Under the pieces are notes generated by a model. The model did not search any database, was not told the origin of the DNA, and worked only from the letters and a program-made list of their open reading frames with translations. Below are positions 1-14,300 of a stretch of DNA of 62,000 bases, piece by piece. The translations under genes were made by a program, and so were the position numbers. The stretch comes from Acanthaster planci (Eukaryota; Echinodermata; Asteroidea; Valvatida; Acanthasteridae). How positions within the stretch are numbered: position 1 is the stretch's first letter; every line of letters begins with the position of its first letter. The DNA is taken from positions 2,323,687 through 2,385,686 of the forward strand of contig NW_019091373.1 of the NCBI RefSeq assembly GCF_001949145.1, read 5' to 3'.

Positions 1-3000
1 TAGCTGCACCACCACAGCTTGTTACTTCATATGAATCTAAATTTTTTTACGGCAAAAAAGCTCATGCTTACAGATATTCATGCAATTTAAAAAAAATCAC
101 ACTAACCAAGTACAAGCTTTGTCACAATTTTTAAGAACATCAAGTAAACAGCTGATATATGACTTCATATAATTGATTTAAAATAAATGTCATTCTGAAG
201 GATCTGCTCCGCCCCATTATCCTGTCCATCTCCTATTCCATTCTCATCCCATGATCCCAATCCATCTCCTACTCCGCCCCCCATCCCACCATATCATTCA
301 TCTCCTGCTCCGCTTTTGTTTTTGGGAAAATGTGAATGCTTGCTAACACTTTGTAGTAAAAAAACGGAAATTCAAGGACGATGGTGGCTGTAAATTCTGT
401 GATTCTGTCGAGAGTTTTTAAAATATAGTTCAAGATTCACACACCAGCACAACAGAAGACAGAAAAGAAAAGAAAAAGTGGAGGGAAGAAATAAAATGGC
501 ATTCTATTACTGTACCATGACTTTAAAAAATGAAAGCATTAAAGCACTTCAGATGTCTTGACATCTAGGGGTAAATCTGGCAAAGGAAAGGTGGGTTCAT
601 TCCTCTTACACTATAAAGAAGATACACATGGAAAAAACACAAAAAGATTACTTTTTCACTTCTGGAGCTTTGGAGAAGGAAAAAAGAACCTAATTTGAAC
701 CCTGCAAACTGGTTTGCGTCGAACTTGTACAAATCTGACCTGGTCCACAAATTGGCTACGCCCTAAACCCCAAATTCGTGTGAGAAACAGCAAGAGGGAG
801 GAAACATTACAAACCAAAGTGGCTAATTTCTCACTTAAAAGGATTGTCTGCCCTTGGCCAAGTTCTACGCTCAGCAGCCATGAGAAACTGGCCCCAGAAT
901 TCAAACTCATCTGGCTGGGTTTTATAAATCCAATGAGTAAAGTCATTTGCAAAAGTTTAGGACCACACACACGAAATGCGTTTACCTGAAGAAAAATCAA
1001 ACATAAACGGATTCATCATAGCAACTTATGTTTACCTGCAATGTGTAACCTTAATATCTTGGTTACAATGTATAACCTTGGAATCTTGGTTAAACAGCAA
1101 TTTGACTACATTTCCATGATTGGAAATGTTAACAGTCTAATAGTTAGTGTGCCCACCACTGTTTCTGATGAATTCAAGTGGCTCTTTTTACCCATCCTGC
1201 ATTACAGACAAAATGTCATACAAGACCTGCCTTTGCAGAAAAATTCATTTAAATGGGCTCATAGCCCTATTCGGATTGTATGGACCACTGTAAAACCTTG
1301 CTATATAACCATTCAGTGAGACAATGTAATGCAGGCCCAGCGACAGAAATACCAACAAAATTCCAGAGCGAAAATTCCAGTAACAAAATAACTGTGAGAA
1401 ATCTAGTTATTAGTTCTTGTGATAGCTTCTGCTTGAAGCTTCCGCTTGAAGCTTCTGCTTGGCTGATTTTGGTAGGGTTGAAGCTGGACTAAAATGTTTT
1501 TAAATGTTACACTGCATTGTAAGTTACAAATGTGCAGTTTCACCTTCAGAGTTAACAAAAATATTTGTCAGAAATTTTGTATTTAACATGTTCTGTAAAT
1601 GAAATATTGCTACTTTTCAATAAGTGAGACGTTAACTGTGCGGCATAAGCTTAGAATGACAAGAGCATCTAGATTAAAATAATAGCCATTGATTGAAAAA
1701 ATACCGGGAAAGTGATATTCAGTGAGTGCATGTAGACACACACAAAATTGTTTCATGTGAAATTTGTTACTGAAAACCCTTTTTATGGCTTTGTGTACAT
1801 GCTGGATAGAGTATTCACTCTTTGCACGCTGCCGCCATAAGCATGCACAGCCTCGGTCTGGCCGGTCTACACAATAAATATAGCCGGTTCAGCGATTCCC
1901 ATCTATGTTGCTTATTTAATCTGCATGTGCTGCATCAGTTCTTATACCATGCGACTGGACAAAGCGATTCCGACATGAATTGTACAAGCTGCCAGTTCGA
2001 GGCTCTGCATGTGTATGGTGGAAGCATGCAAAGAGTCAATAGGAATTTTAGAGTATGACCTTTGATTTAGATGTGTATAGGATGTCAGACTTGCTGTAAT
2101 CTATTAAGATGCATGTTCTGTGAATGTATGTGACATTGTTAGCATGCAGTCTTGAACTTCATCGTTACAATTGCCAATTGGCTTTTAATGTGCAGTCAAA
2201 CGGAAACGTTCTGTCATTTGAACAGCTAATCATTTCTGAATGTCAGATATAGTAGAGTAGACAGTCTATCGTGTATACATTGCGTTTAACACTGGTGACA
2301 ATCTCTGAATGTGTTTCGGATTTCTGAGTTGGCCTTGTGTACACCTTTGGCCGACATCTTTGAGGGCTCTCCATTATTATTTGAATTCGGTCATAATGAA
2401 TGAACACAAGGTTTAGTCATACTAATCAAGGCATAAGAGCTGCCTTGTTCTCTGCCCAGATTCTACACACCAAAATAAACATGGGCAGGCCTACTAGAGT
2501 AATTACCAATGTGTTCAAAGTGTTCAGGCACATGTACTTTGAGACACAGCCTACATTGTATGCTTCAGTCTAATATACATGTACATAGGGGCCAGTGGTC
2601 ATTTACTGCCTAAGTCTAAATAATTTCGGACGGAAGTGCATTTTGCATTTATTTGCTCGTGTTAGACTGGTAATGACCTCCTAGTACATGCACAAGTTTG
2701 AAAGTAATGAAATACACGCATTAATGTCCAAAAATGAACTCATCAAATACAAGCAGAAAAGATGTTTTGTAAGAAGCAGCGTGCTCTATAACCTGATGGA
2801 AGTGAACGGCCACCACACGTGCACTGTGCAAGGTTCATATGAACTGGCCAGCCACTTCCATTAGGGGAATCAAGTGTACCGCAGAAGGTGGGGTAGGCGG
2901 AAAAGTATACATGTAGCTGACCCAGGGAGGGGGAAGGGCAGGAACAACTTGGCTGGAAATGTTAATTGCCTTGCCTGTGTGCGCCATCACCCCACCCGCA

Positions 3001-4077
3001 CACATTTAGGATCATTGCATATTGGTACAGTGCACAATCTGGGAATTGATGTACATGTAATGTGCACCATATCTGTGATGGGCAGACTTTTCAGTGATTT
3101 ACACAAAAGCATGGATTTAAGTGGCTTGTTCATTTTCTTTTCTTCAAACTCCACAATGGCACCACTGTACCACTGTGCTATTGCATGTACAGTGTGAATG
3201 CTTTATTTGTCCTTGTAGTGTAACTGGGGGTAGTGATTGAATTATTTTGTTTCAACACCAAATCTGGCGATCGTAATCGTACGTGTACGATGAACACTTT
3301 ACAAATGTCTTGTGATGACTGTGGCCTTCTGATGATGAATAAAGATGTTGAGACACTGATAAATTAAAAAAGCACTGATCTGGTACCTTGCTTCTTTTAG
3401 CACAACTTAAGTCAGGGATGTAAGTGACCAACGAAGTCATTTCCAGAAAATCACTGAAAGCCAATAAACTGTGTGAGACAGCGAGGGAGAGCTTGTGTGA
3501 CCGAAAGACTAGCAGCTGGGGTCCAGATGCCCTTCAGTATTTAGGGTTTTAACAGAAAAAAATGAACAGTTGGAGATACCCATTTGACACAAAATAAAAC
3601 AGATACCATATCCATAATAAAAATGTGATGTGTCATGGATATAATAAGATTGATTTCTAGCTGGGACTTGAACATACTTGGTAATGTTTGGTTTGAATCT
3701 CTGTCCTTCCTCTTATGGGTGTGGTTTTCAGAGTTACCATGTCCAATTATCGCCGTCTTCCCCCTTGACAATTAGTTAATGATGTACTACGTAGTTGCAG
3801 ATGATGCATTTGTCTTGGCCACCGTTACTTATTATTAAGCTTGTGCACGTAGTCTGCAATACATCTTAACCCAAACTGAATTATTATAATTATGCTGAAG
3901 CTTCATTTCCATCATAAAATTGCCGAGCGACAAGTGGGAGGCAAGAAAGTCCTCAGCAACGGATCAATGGAGTAAGAAGATATACATTTGTCTCTAAGTA
4001 GATGGACCTTTCACACTGTCAGAGGTACTGATGCTGAGGTTGCATGCATGGTCAGGTCAAAATGTTCGGACAATTAC
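1..4077 (-). other. Left part of an INO80 intron, no exon recognised
   Basis: Follows the 4078-4173 exon and its GTAATTG donor. No stretch encodes the expected continuation of the Snf2 domain (VLPYWG... to DEAQ), so the next exon must be left of the window. Minor features are a C/T-rich imperfect repeat of CCATCTCCTACTCCGCC type (203-314) and a triplicated GCTTCTGCTTGAA-like word (1425-1460). Open frames here look like chance. Confidence 0.6.
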
Positions 4078-5322
4078 CTTGAAGCCTGGAACAAAGCGAG
4101 CGCACTCCTGTTGCCAGTTGTGAAGAGTCGACGCTGGAGCAACAATCAGAAAGGGACCCCAGATACCTTGACTCTGAAGACAACAGAAGGAGGAAACAAA
4201 TCCAAAATTATCCAAAATGCTTCCATGAAACGTGTCACTCCATACTCAAACCCTTCCCTGATGAACAACAGCTTCACACCCTAAAAAAGTCGGCTTGAAG
4301 CGGAAGCCGAGTATTATGAAACTCCTCGATATCTTACTCAGACATGAGGGTGGCAAATGGTAAGTACCATGTAACAGGTGAGAAAAGATTAACTTCATTT
4401 TAATGCTTCAACATGTAAAAAATGGCACTGCATTCTCTGCACCATGACAAATTAGGCCAAATGGAATACTGGGACAGAACTGTCAAAGTGACAAATAACC
4501 AGCACAATTTGAGAAGCCTGGCCTGTCCTCAAATCCTCACATGTGCGAGGTGAAGTCTTGAGGTCATGCCAATCTGGGCCTTGCTGTGACAATTTCTTGG
4601 ATCTTGGATGCAAATGACGGTGCAGTCTGCTGATTTTGTAAGAACTTTCCACTCTCTCACTCAACCCGATTTCTATGGGACTCCGTGCACACATACTCCC
4701 TTGCTGAAGATAAAAGGGAGAGGACGTCCCGATCAAATACCAAAATGCCACTGGCACAGTGCAACTGACGTGACAAGAATACGCATTTGCAAAATTATTC
4801 ATACCTTCCCTTTATGTGCGCATGACGAACATGCTTGAATGCGTTGGCCACATGGTACCTGTATAATGTCATGGAAACCTCCCTTCTCTCGTTCCTAAAA
4901 GAAACCCAACCCGCAACACAACCCCACCTATCTCCCTCTCAGACATGCTGAAAGTCGCATGCTCTGAACCGTCTTGCCCAGCCCTATTTCATCAGGCCAG
5001 GATCCCGTTGACGCTGACATCCTCAGCCCTTAGCACTGGCCTTTTCCTCTACCTTATCTGAACCCCACGCCCAAGCCCCATCCTGCAACCCCAAACCCCC
5101 CATCTACCTCTGCCAGATGTGCCAAGAAGCCGATGCTCTGCACCGTCTTGCCAAGCCCCATCTCGTCGGCCAGGATCCCGTTGATGCTGCAGTCGTACAG
5201 GTTAGCCAGCCAGTTCATCCCCTTCAACTGGTAGCTCTTCAGCTGGCCTCTGAACATTGCCGGCTGGGCACGCTCTGACTCCAGCAGCATGGCTGGGTTA
5301 CTCAGACTAAAGTCCTTGTCAA
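4078..5322 (-). other. INO80: INO80 Snf2 ATPase exons (Q motif, motifs I and Ia)
   Basis: Exon 5108-5322 carries [16 protein letters not shown] (Q-motif region, residues about 507-522) and the Walker A/motif I loop DEMGLGKT at residues 532-539, with catalytic Lys538. Exon 4078-4173 carries [16 protein letters not shown] (motif Ia) and ends FVPGFK. Both are phase 0 at their junction. Motif II (DEAQ) and everything after it lie outside the window. Confidence 0.94.
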
Positions 5323-8300
5323 CTTTTGGTAAGAAAGAGAGGAGGTAAGGAAAATGGGACATGACCACTCAAATCCATCTGATCACTGCCTAATACAATA
5401 AAAATCACTTTGCAGAAATGACCACCATATGGAGTGATAAGCTAAGCAAAAAGTGGTTGGGTACCAGTTAGAAACAATTTACTTTTCATAAAGTTTCGGC
5501 TCGTAACCAGCTTACTGTCAACCACATATCTCTGTGCTTTGCAATTCTATGTTTGTCCCTTAACCCTAACCCCCAAGGGTTGCTGGCCCTAACCTTCCCC
5601 ATTCACACAAAGTTAAACATCTACATGGGACTTTGTGCACAAAGGCTGTTGGACTTTGTTTTTCTGAGGTATGCCAAACCCAATGCAAAAGCCAGCTGCT
5701 TTGGGCCTACCAGACCTATCCCCACAGAATTAAACACATTACTACTGTTTAATTCTGTGTGGTTGGGGAAGGTTAGGGTTAAACTGCAGTGTGGCAATAA
5801 TACATCAAAGCAAAATACTGCAAAAACTGAAAGCATACATTTATTACCAGACCAGTTTATGTGCAGAGCTATGGTTCAAGAATCAAACAGCTCTAGGATT
5901 TTCTTTATGATAATTATTAATATCAAATTTTTTCAACAAAAAGAATTTAAAATTACTACAAATACACATTTGGCAGTACAACTTGAAATATTTGTCAATT
6001 TTGTTAAGTTTTAAATATTTCATGTGTTTTGGGGGCTTTAATGGCTTTCTGAGATGTGTGCCCAGGGACAAAAACAAAGAAAGCACCACAGTCCATGTTA
6101 AATTCTTTCAACAAAAACAAGATGAAACTTAGACAAGTGCCCTTACATGCTTGCTGAGAGACACTTGTGTCTGGCATGGTTCTGTCTCCATCAAACACTC
6201 TCTGCTTCTCCTGGTGGGTGGTGTAGGCAAAGGACACATTGGAGAGAGCCTGCTGCTTCATGAAGTCGCAATCTGCATGTTAACAAACAAGAGAATTGCT
6301 GTTTCTTCCCATTCACATCCTACTCAGGGCACTGCATTGTAGGCCGAGGCACCCTAAAGTGCTCAAAGAATGCACAGGTGTGCGAACTGAAGGTACTGAG
6401 GGCCTCACTCTGCTCTGACTGCAAGCCACTCCTCATAGGCAAAGAAGAAACGGGTGCAAAGGAAATCTTCAATTTGATGCACGGTGCATATGCCAAGCCT
6501 GCGCATTCCAACAGATGCTGGTTGCGTGTCCCTCAGCCAAACGGGCGTGACCTTGTGGCGCATACGCAGTGTTTCCCCCCAAAGGGGTGTCACTCTTCAA
6601 CAAAAACATCCTACTTGTTGTTCCAACAGGGAGCAGATCGTTAAAAATTTGGAACGACAAAAACAGTTTACTTCTTGTTGAAGTACTCTCAATGACTTGA
6701 TCAATGCCTTTGAGTGACTGCAAACCTTCTTTTTTGTACAGCACACCAAGGCCTGGAAAATTGTAGCCAATGTCAGAGTGGCTGAGGCAAAGCCTATAGT
6801 TCCAATAATTTCAATAATTCCATACCCACCCAAAGTTGTCCAACAAATTCTTTGTAACGTTCATCTTCGAGATACACACGTGTCAAACCTCCAGATTTTT
6901 TTTACTTAACGCAGGCAATTCTAACTCGAGCCAACACTGAAATTCAACTGGGATCCAAATATGAAGTGCGATCGTGTGATTGCTCCAGAGGACCTGGACT
7001 GAACTCGGTGCTCACATGGCCAAATGTGTGACAAGGTGCTTGTAAATGCGCGAGGTACATGTAAAACACAAGTCTATTGGGAGTCAGTTGGGCATGCAGT
7101 CAACACCTCTACTGTACACTCCTCGTGGTGCTGGGCTTGGGCCCCGTACCTTGATGAGTGCACAGGGTGCGGTTCCACAGTGCCATGACAAATGCAGGGG
7201 ATCCAATTTTACTGGGCTGCTTGAGAGAAAAAACTGCTGAGCAAATCTTTGCGCTAACCACAAAAAGTCTGCAGAGAACCAGTCATATGAGACATGTAAT
7301 GCATGATATTTGGGCTGGTGACCAGCTTGTTGCCAAGCAAGTATTTTCTGTGCTTAGCCAATTTCTGAGTTTAGCCACTCTGCAAAATTGGTCCTATATG
7401 TTTGGAAGACAGAAGGAGAGGGTCACCTTACCGTAGTCATCTTCCTCGACGTCCACCAGTACTCCACCCTGGATGGCCACCTGACGCTTAGGGAGGTGGT
7501 CCTCCAGCCGACTCAGGATGCGTTCCTTCTGCTCCTCCCCCTCCCCGGTCAGCTTGCGGCTCATAAAGTGCGCGTAAAGCTCCGTCTGCGTGATCAGAAA
7601 GTTCAGCTTGCGCTGTTGCCTCCTTGCCTGTGGGTCAGACAGCATTTACAAACAAAACAGATTACCCAGGCTGTCCTTTCGGTCAAACTCAAGGAGTGGT
7701 GGTTTCTGAATAGTGGGAATTTTTTGCCTGTGTAAGCTATATTGGTTGGCTGTGGCTGTTTATGGAAAGTATGTCCATCAAAAGAATACTTCAGAAGAGT
7801 ACTTCATACTGCTATCAAATACACCTGTCTGTTCTTCGTCAGTGAGGTGGTGTTTCAAGTTCGGGAAAAATATGGGTGATTTTTAATATACTACTCAAAG
7901 TTAAGGACCACTTTTTTCTCAACTTGTAATTTTTTCCAAGCAATGAGTGGGATCTAGTACTTTCATTTTTTGTTTGTCTAGATGGTGTTCTCACTGGAAT
8001 AAAAAAATTGAAAAATGTTTCAAAACATCCAATGCACATTTTCATCAGTAAAATATCTCATAGACATGATAGGAAAAAAGTATACACAAAATAAAAAGTG
8101 GTCCTTCCCTTTTTTGAGTTATGCATTTTTTAGACTCTTTAAGGCCAGTTCATGCTTCAGGCGAACGTAGAAGTAAAGCGAATTTGATGTCACCAAACAT
8201 TTGCAGCTAAATATGATTGAGTAGAAATGTGTTCAGCTTATGCAAATTCACAGCACGCATATTTCACCTGATGTCAGAGTTTTGCGTTAGTGTTCACCCC

Positions 8301-11300
8301 AAGTATAAAACAAGCCTTCAGCCTGACCAAGTCTCTGACCAAGTGTCCCCACTCCACCAGTGCCGAACCCACCTCTCTCATTTCGTCGTCCAGCCGGCGC
8401 TGCTCCTGCGCTTCTTTCTCTGCCTTCTTGCGGTGCTCCTTCTCCACCTTGTCGTAGTGGCGCCAGTAGGCCGTCATCTCCCGTGTCATGCGCCGGGCCC
8501 GGTGCGGTGTCTCCTTGCAGACACGTTGCGAGGCGATAGCCCGCCGCCGCTGCTCTTTCTGGCAGGCCTGGGCCAGCTTGCGGGCATTGGTCAGAATGTT
8601 GTTGTGCACTGACATCCGGTGCTTCTGCGCCTGATGGGGAAAACAGACGAAGGAATGGAAAGTGGGAGAAAAAAACACCTATCCGATGACTTGTGCATTT
8701 TTTCCCCTCATGTTATTGAAAATGCAATAGCATGTTTCCCTACCACCTATTACCTTTTACGATTCCCGAGAAATATATCTCTGCAATTTTCACCCGTTCT
8801 TGTATTTGCAGCCAGCACCTTGCATGACAAGCTTACCTTTCTTCAGGTAATATTCACACAAAACTGAAAACTGCCATTACTGATGTACATGTACACGAAT
8901 TGAGACTTTCGCCCAAATGGGTGGCCCTCAGCCATGAGGGTTTTTTTCCCTTCTTCCCTTTACCTTGGGGATGTCCTTCCGGATGATGGCATGCCAGACA
9001 CGACGCCGTCGTGCTTCCACGTCCTTGATTGCCATCAGCTTCTTGTGATTCAGGGCATCCTGGAAGTGGGCCACTGATGTGCTGGCACTGACCAGAGCAG
9101 GCGGCGTAGCCTGCACCTGGGATAGGGGGAAATGAAGAGGGGAAATACAGACCTTAGAAGAAACGGTCACCGGTCGGTGGTGCTGCAATTCTGTTCATTC
9201 ATTCTGTTCTTCAACCCCGACCTGCCTAAACCCTACGAAAATGCTCAGAGTGGTTTAGGGTTTTGGTGAGAAAAGGCTGAATGGAAAACATGGACGCAGT
9301 GGTCGCCCTTCCATGGAACATATTCAAGACATGATGGAGGACTTTGGAGGACTGAAGCTGCGTCCAATGTTTACATGGAGAAAATTGGAGGATTTCGCAG
9401 GACTAAGGTTGCATTCTTGCATAGGGGAGGGGGTTCGGGGGTTAAAATTAATTAAAATTTGACAATTGAAGAAATCGTAAGGAAAATATCCTTCAAAGCA
9501 AAGGTTGGAATAAGTGAACAATTTCCTCAAGATAACCATGTCCAAGCTAATGTGTTCAACCTTACAAAGATATGAAGAGTTTATTTCCAAAATGCAAGGA
9601 AGGCCATATTGGTACCTATTAGAATCTTGCCCTCACCTAAAAATTTCAAAGTTTGTACAAACATAACTTTATACATACCACTGAAATTTAAAAAAAGACA
9701 TTTAGTGCCATCCATAAGTGTACTTATTTTTTAGCTGTAATATTGCACCATTAGGAAAAAATTTTCAAATGGATATATCACATTTTGGAAACAAAACCTT
9801 AAAATGTACTTATTTAGACAGAAAAACTGTACATAATTGTGGCAGAGCGATTCAAAAATCTCCAAAGGTTTTCTTTCATGAAATTCAGCCAGAATGAAAA
9901 CTGATCCACATAAATTGAACATTTCCCATCACTCTCATTCCAGAGAGCGAAATTATACCAAAAAGTTTGTTCTTCCATTACCAGATTTTGATCTGCCATA
10001 TTATATAAAAGGTACAGTTTTAATGTGCAGAATAAGGGGTTAAAAATTAACTTTTTTTTCCTGGTCCTACCAGAACAGCACACACAGTCGCATTGAGCAA
10101 TCCTTGTTCAGCGCAGGCCGCAATGATTTTTCTGTTTAGTTTGCCCGATTGGGCAGGCCACGTCATAAATTTGCTTGCTCGAATTGGATCAACACTTGCC
10201 TAAGATTTTTCAGAATCCACAATTATTATGGTTATTTAACTAAAGCCAACTACATACATGCAGTCTTTTATTAGGCCCAAAAAAATAGTTGTGGTATGCA
10301 TGCCTCTCAAAAATGGGGTTGGTGGGTCAGAACTTTTTTGTTTAGTAGCAATTTTGTAGTGATGAACGCCTGTCTTAATCTATGTAAAAATTTCTTCATA
10401 CAGCAATTCACAAGAAAATTATGAACAATTCACACAATCACGATGACAATCACGATGGCAAACTGGCCAACAATGTCCGTGTATCACGTGGTAAGCGTGC
10501 ATGATGCATCTAGACCAGCGGGTGCTAAACCTTGTGCCATGAGCAGAACCTCAAATTACACTCATGAACACAGAAAATACATACATAAATAAGAGACCAC
10601 GTTCTGTGAATTAACTTGCAGAAAACCTCTTGCAACATAACATCGATATCTTTCCGGCCTGCAGCCTTTTGCATTTGTGACGTGTACGGACAATGATGAG
10701 TGTTTATGTACATGTACAGTACAGACTGGTACTGGTTGCTTTATTTCTATCAAGCATTCTTCTGCATGGGTGTGGCGGGAACCAGAGCAGCTTTGTTTAA
10801 TGCATAGAGCTTTGTGCACGTGTTTTCACCATAGAATTATGGGGCGATTTCATGTCTGTGCGAAAAATGTTTACATACATGTGTGGCGCTGGGTGACATG
10901 GGCCGGTGATGAACGATCAGCCCTGATGAATATCTTGGGCATAATTAACATCACTGTAAGACAAAACTGATAATAAATCGGACGCCATAGTCCCATATTT
11001 TGTGTTGATATTTTAATTTTAAAATATCAACACAAGTTTTAATATTTTTATGTTATTGATATGTTGGTCACACAAATTGTCCGAGCATCTTTGATTATGT
11101 TCGGACAAACACAATAAGTGCTCGGAAAATGTCCGATGTCCGACCATACTTTCACGCTCTGCATTCCATTCCTTCGTACCTGGATGTCTGGTTTCTCCTT
11201 GGCCTCCACTTTCTTCTTGGGTTTGGGGTTCACCTTTTTCAATTTCTCTGTGAGAAAAGGAGACCAAAATAATTTATTTCTTCTGCAACTGGCTCAGAAC

Positions 11301-14300
11301 TGAAGAAAACATCACAAGAAGCGACCAAACTGGCTGGATGAGTATTTCATTACTGGCTGAGGAGTTTAATCGATAGGGTAAAGCCTGCTGTTTGAGGCCA
11401 CTTTCTGATCATGTCTAGTTATGGACAGGGGTGGATCCAGGGGGGTGTGGGGAAGCACCCCCCATTTTTTTCACCAAAAAACAGAAAGAAAGAAAGAAAG
11501 AAAGAAAAAGAAGGATGGAGAAGAAAAAGCAGGGGTCCTATTGCCTGAAATTATACCACAGAGTGCCTAGAATCCCAGAATGCCCTGGATCCCATGCTGT
11601 GAAGGCTTTGCGATATGTGCTCGCGGGCATTTTTGCTGCTTTTGTTTGCACCCCCCCCCTTTGGAAAATCGGGGATCATGCCCCCCCCTTTGGGAAAATC
11701 CTGCATCCGCCCCTGATGGATGAAGATACATGTATCATGGTGGGCAGAAACACACCACCATTCAAATGCTGCATATTAATGAGTACAGTCATGAGAAAAA
11801 AATTTCACTGGATAATAGATGGAATGCTCCATGCCACGAGACGAAGCCGAATGGAATGGAACATTCCATCTGTCATTGACTGAAATTACTCCTTACACTT
11901 CAACAACGTGAAAGCCTTATTATTTGCTCCATACAATTTCGGAGTAAATCCCTGCACTGTCTGATAAAAATCTGAATAAATCCCCTCATCAACGAGTTCA
12001 GAAATTCAGTGTGACCACTAAAATGGAACTTTCTTTGAACGATGGTATGGACCCCTTCTTTTTGCTGTGTGGCTGTGTGGTGCATTGGGATGAATAATTC
12101 AAAGGCACATGATCAACAGTCCACCAATCAGATGAAGAGGGAATTTATTTGGGCAAAATATAGCACAAGGCAATCCAGGGTCCAAACAAGAGTGTCATTA
12201 ATAAGCATAATCAAATTGAGAAAATAGTGGAGAACAACAAAGGTTTTAGCCTTGTTTATTGTAATGATCAACACGGTGCTCAAACAGGCATTTAAAGATG
12301 CATCAAAGTCAATAAACTGGGAAACTATACTTTGATATAAAACCATGCCACATATCACCACAGCATGCTACTTGTTGCAGTGGTTAAAAAAAAGACAAAA
12401 ACAGAAAGCCGTCTTGGACCAAAACCACGGTGTAATTGTTTTCTTCTAAAGATTTTGCTGAGAACTCGACTGCCATCACACAGATATTTTACGTGACTAA
12501 AAACCGGCTGTTTCCCTTTAATTTTCTCTTCGGAATATCTCGTCTTTCTTCCTGGAGTACAGTTTGAGAATCACGGGTCTGATGGGTGAGAGCATGAGTC
12601 CTCCGGCAAGACACTGTGTCACCCCCCTCCCATCCAGGAGTAAGGGGTATCCGGCTTGAGCAGAAGCACCCCCTCGTCGGTTGAAAAAGAGCCATTGGGA
12701 GCGTTCAGTTTGTTGGTAGCAACGTGCGTGCAATGTGTGTATTTCATAGTCGTTCATGAACCAGCAAAGTGAACGTCCTACCAAAGAAGCCCCTGTTGCT
12801 GGGAAAATCACCTCTCTCTTGGTCTAGCTCAAGGCCCATTAGTCAGGCGAGAGGTAGCGTCTACACCTCAGATGTCAACATCACGCAGCATGCTCACCGG
12901 GGGACAGGGTAGCTTTTAAGAATATTTATTGGAACACTCATACGGATGGGAGGTGGGTGGGGGGGGACAGTAACTGAAGAAGCATCTTGTTTTCCTGCCC
13001 CGCACAGTAGACCGCTGGTAATCTGTGCGTGGGCAGTGGAGGTCTCAGAGTGCACAATGTCTCTGAGCTGGTAAATCAAGTCTGCTGGTTACAATACACA
13101 TGCCCGAGTTGGGAAAAAAGGTCGGCAAACCTGCTCAACTTTCAACATCTTGTCAATTTGCGGGATTGACGGTACAGTGTGCTGCAAAGCATTTTGCCTC
13201 GGACAGGTTCAACTAGTCTACTTTACCGACGACTTCCTACAAACGCTTCACAACGGTCCATTCATAGTCGAGAGTTTTGATGTGTTTTCTTTTTCGAAGT
13301 TCTGACCGCCATTTCTTGAATCCTTTGGACAATCGGCTCTCTCATTCATGCTGCTGTTTCCCTGCTCTCTATGAATACTGGTTTCTGACGTAGGCTTTCT
13401 CTTCCATTGGACAGTACCCATGCCATTCAGGGCTTCGGGCAAAAGGTGCATGTAAGCTCTATATATGGGGTGGTATTATTTCACATCCACCCAACCACAA
13501 GTAGAGTATTATTTTACTGGACAGTAAAACAAAATGTAATTGCCATTTTCTCCGACAAAGTGGGAGATCTCAACAGTTGGCTTTCCTGAGTCACTCCTCA
13601 CCACAATGCCACCTTCTTTTCATTGTGAGGTAATGCCTCAACAGTTATAGTTACTTTTAAAACAACCAGCCATTGCACGTGGCTAAGTCAGGGTACCAGA
13701 CCCAGTCAACCTCCACCGACTTGCCAGACCCTGTATGCGTTTATGTGTATAGATAACCAATCAGAACTGGTGAAGCACAAGTGTTCATGTCACCTGCTAC
13801 TGTGTACAGAAATTGCCAGAATGTACATTGTACTGTAACATGCTGCATGGAACAGTCGCCGATACTCCTTGAGGTTTACGCATACGCAGGCACAAAGTGG
13901 TTACGGCCAGTTTGTACTTCAAGCAAGTTTCTGTGCGAGATGACACTGCCAAAGTAATTCTGTTGTCTTGATTTGACCTCTGGTCCGATATTGCACTTAT
14001 CTGCCTCTAAGAAAATACAGGCACCTGAGCCCAGCAGCACCAGATTCTAACAGAACACACAAAAGCCCCAACATTATGGTTCCGGATTTACAGCTTTCCA
14101 AGTTACAGTTCAACTAATCTGAATTTGTCAAATTATAAGGGGGAAAAAAAAAAAAAAAAAAAAAAAGCTTAACACAAACACATATAAATATCACTTTCCT
14201 GTACCAACCTGCCACCATTGATTACAGTACATAGCATACCAAATCACATAGTGACATTCCCAAGCAAATTGAAATCACACAAAATACAATGAAAACAAAC

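Noticed and set aside
1-1000. Overlapping frames with GTAAAC donor-like sites (e.g. 656-1000 minus), considered as the next INO80 exon
   Set aside because: None encodes any part of the expected Snf2 continuation.
4285-4312. Small hairpin with GGCTTGAAGCGGAAGCC
   Set aside because: Too short and isolated to distinguish from chance; no second copy was seen.
14141-14166. Poly(A) run as evidence of a processed retrogene
   Set aside because: No intronless gene body or target duplication was found upstream.
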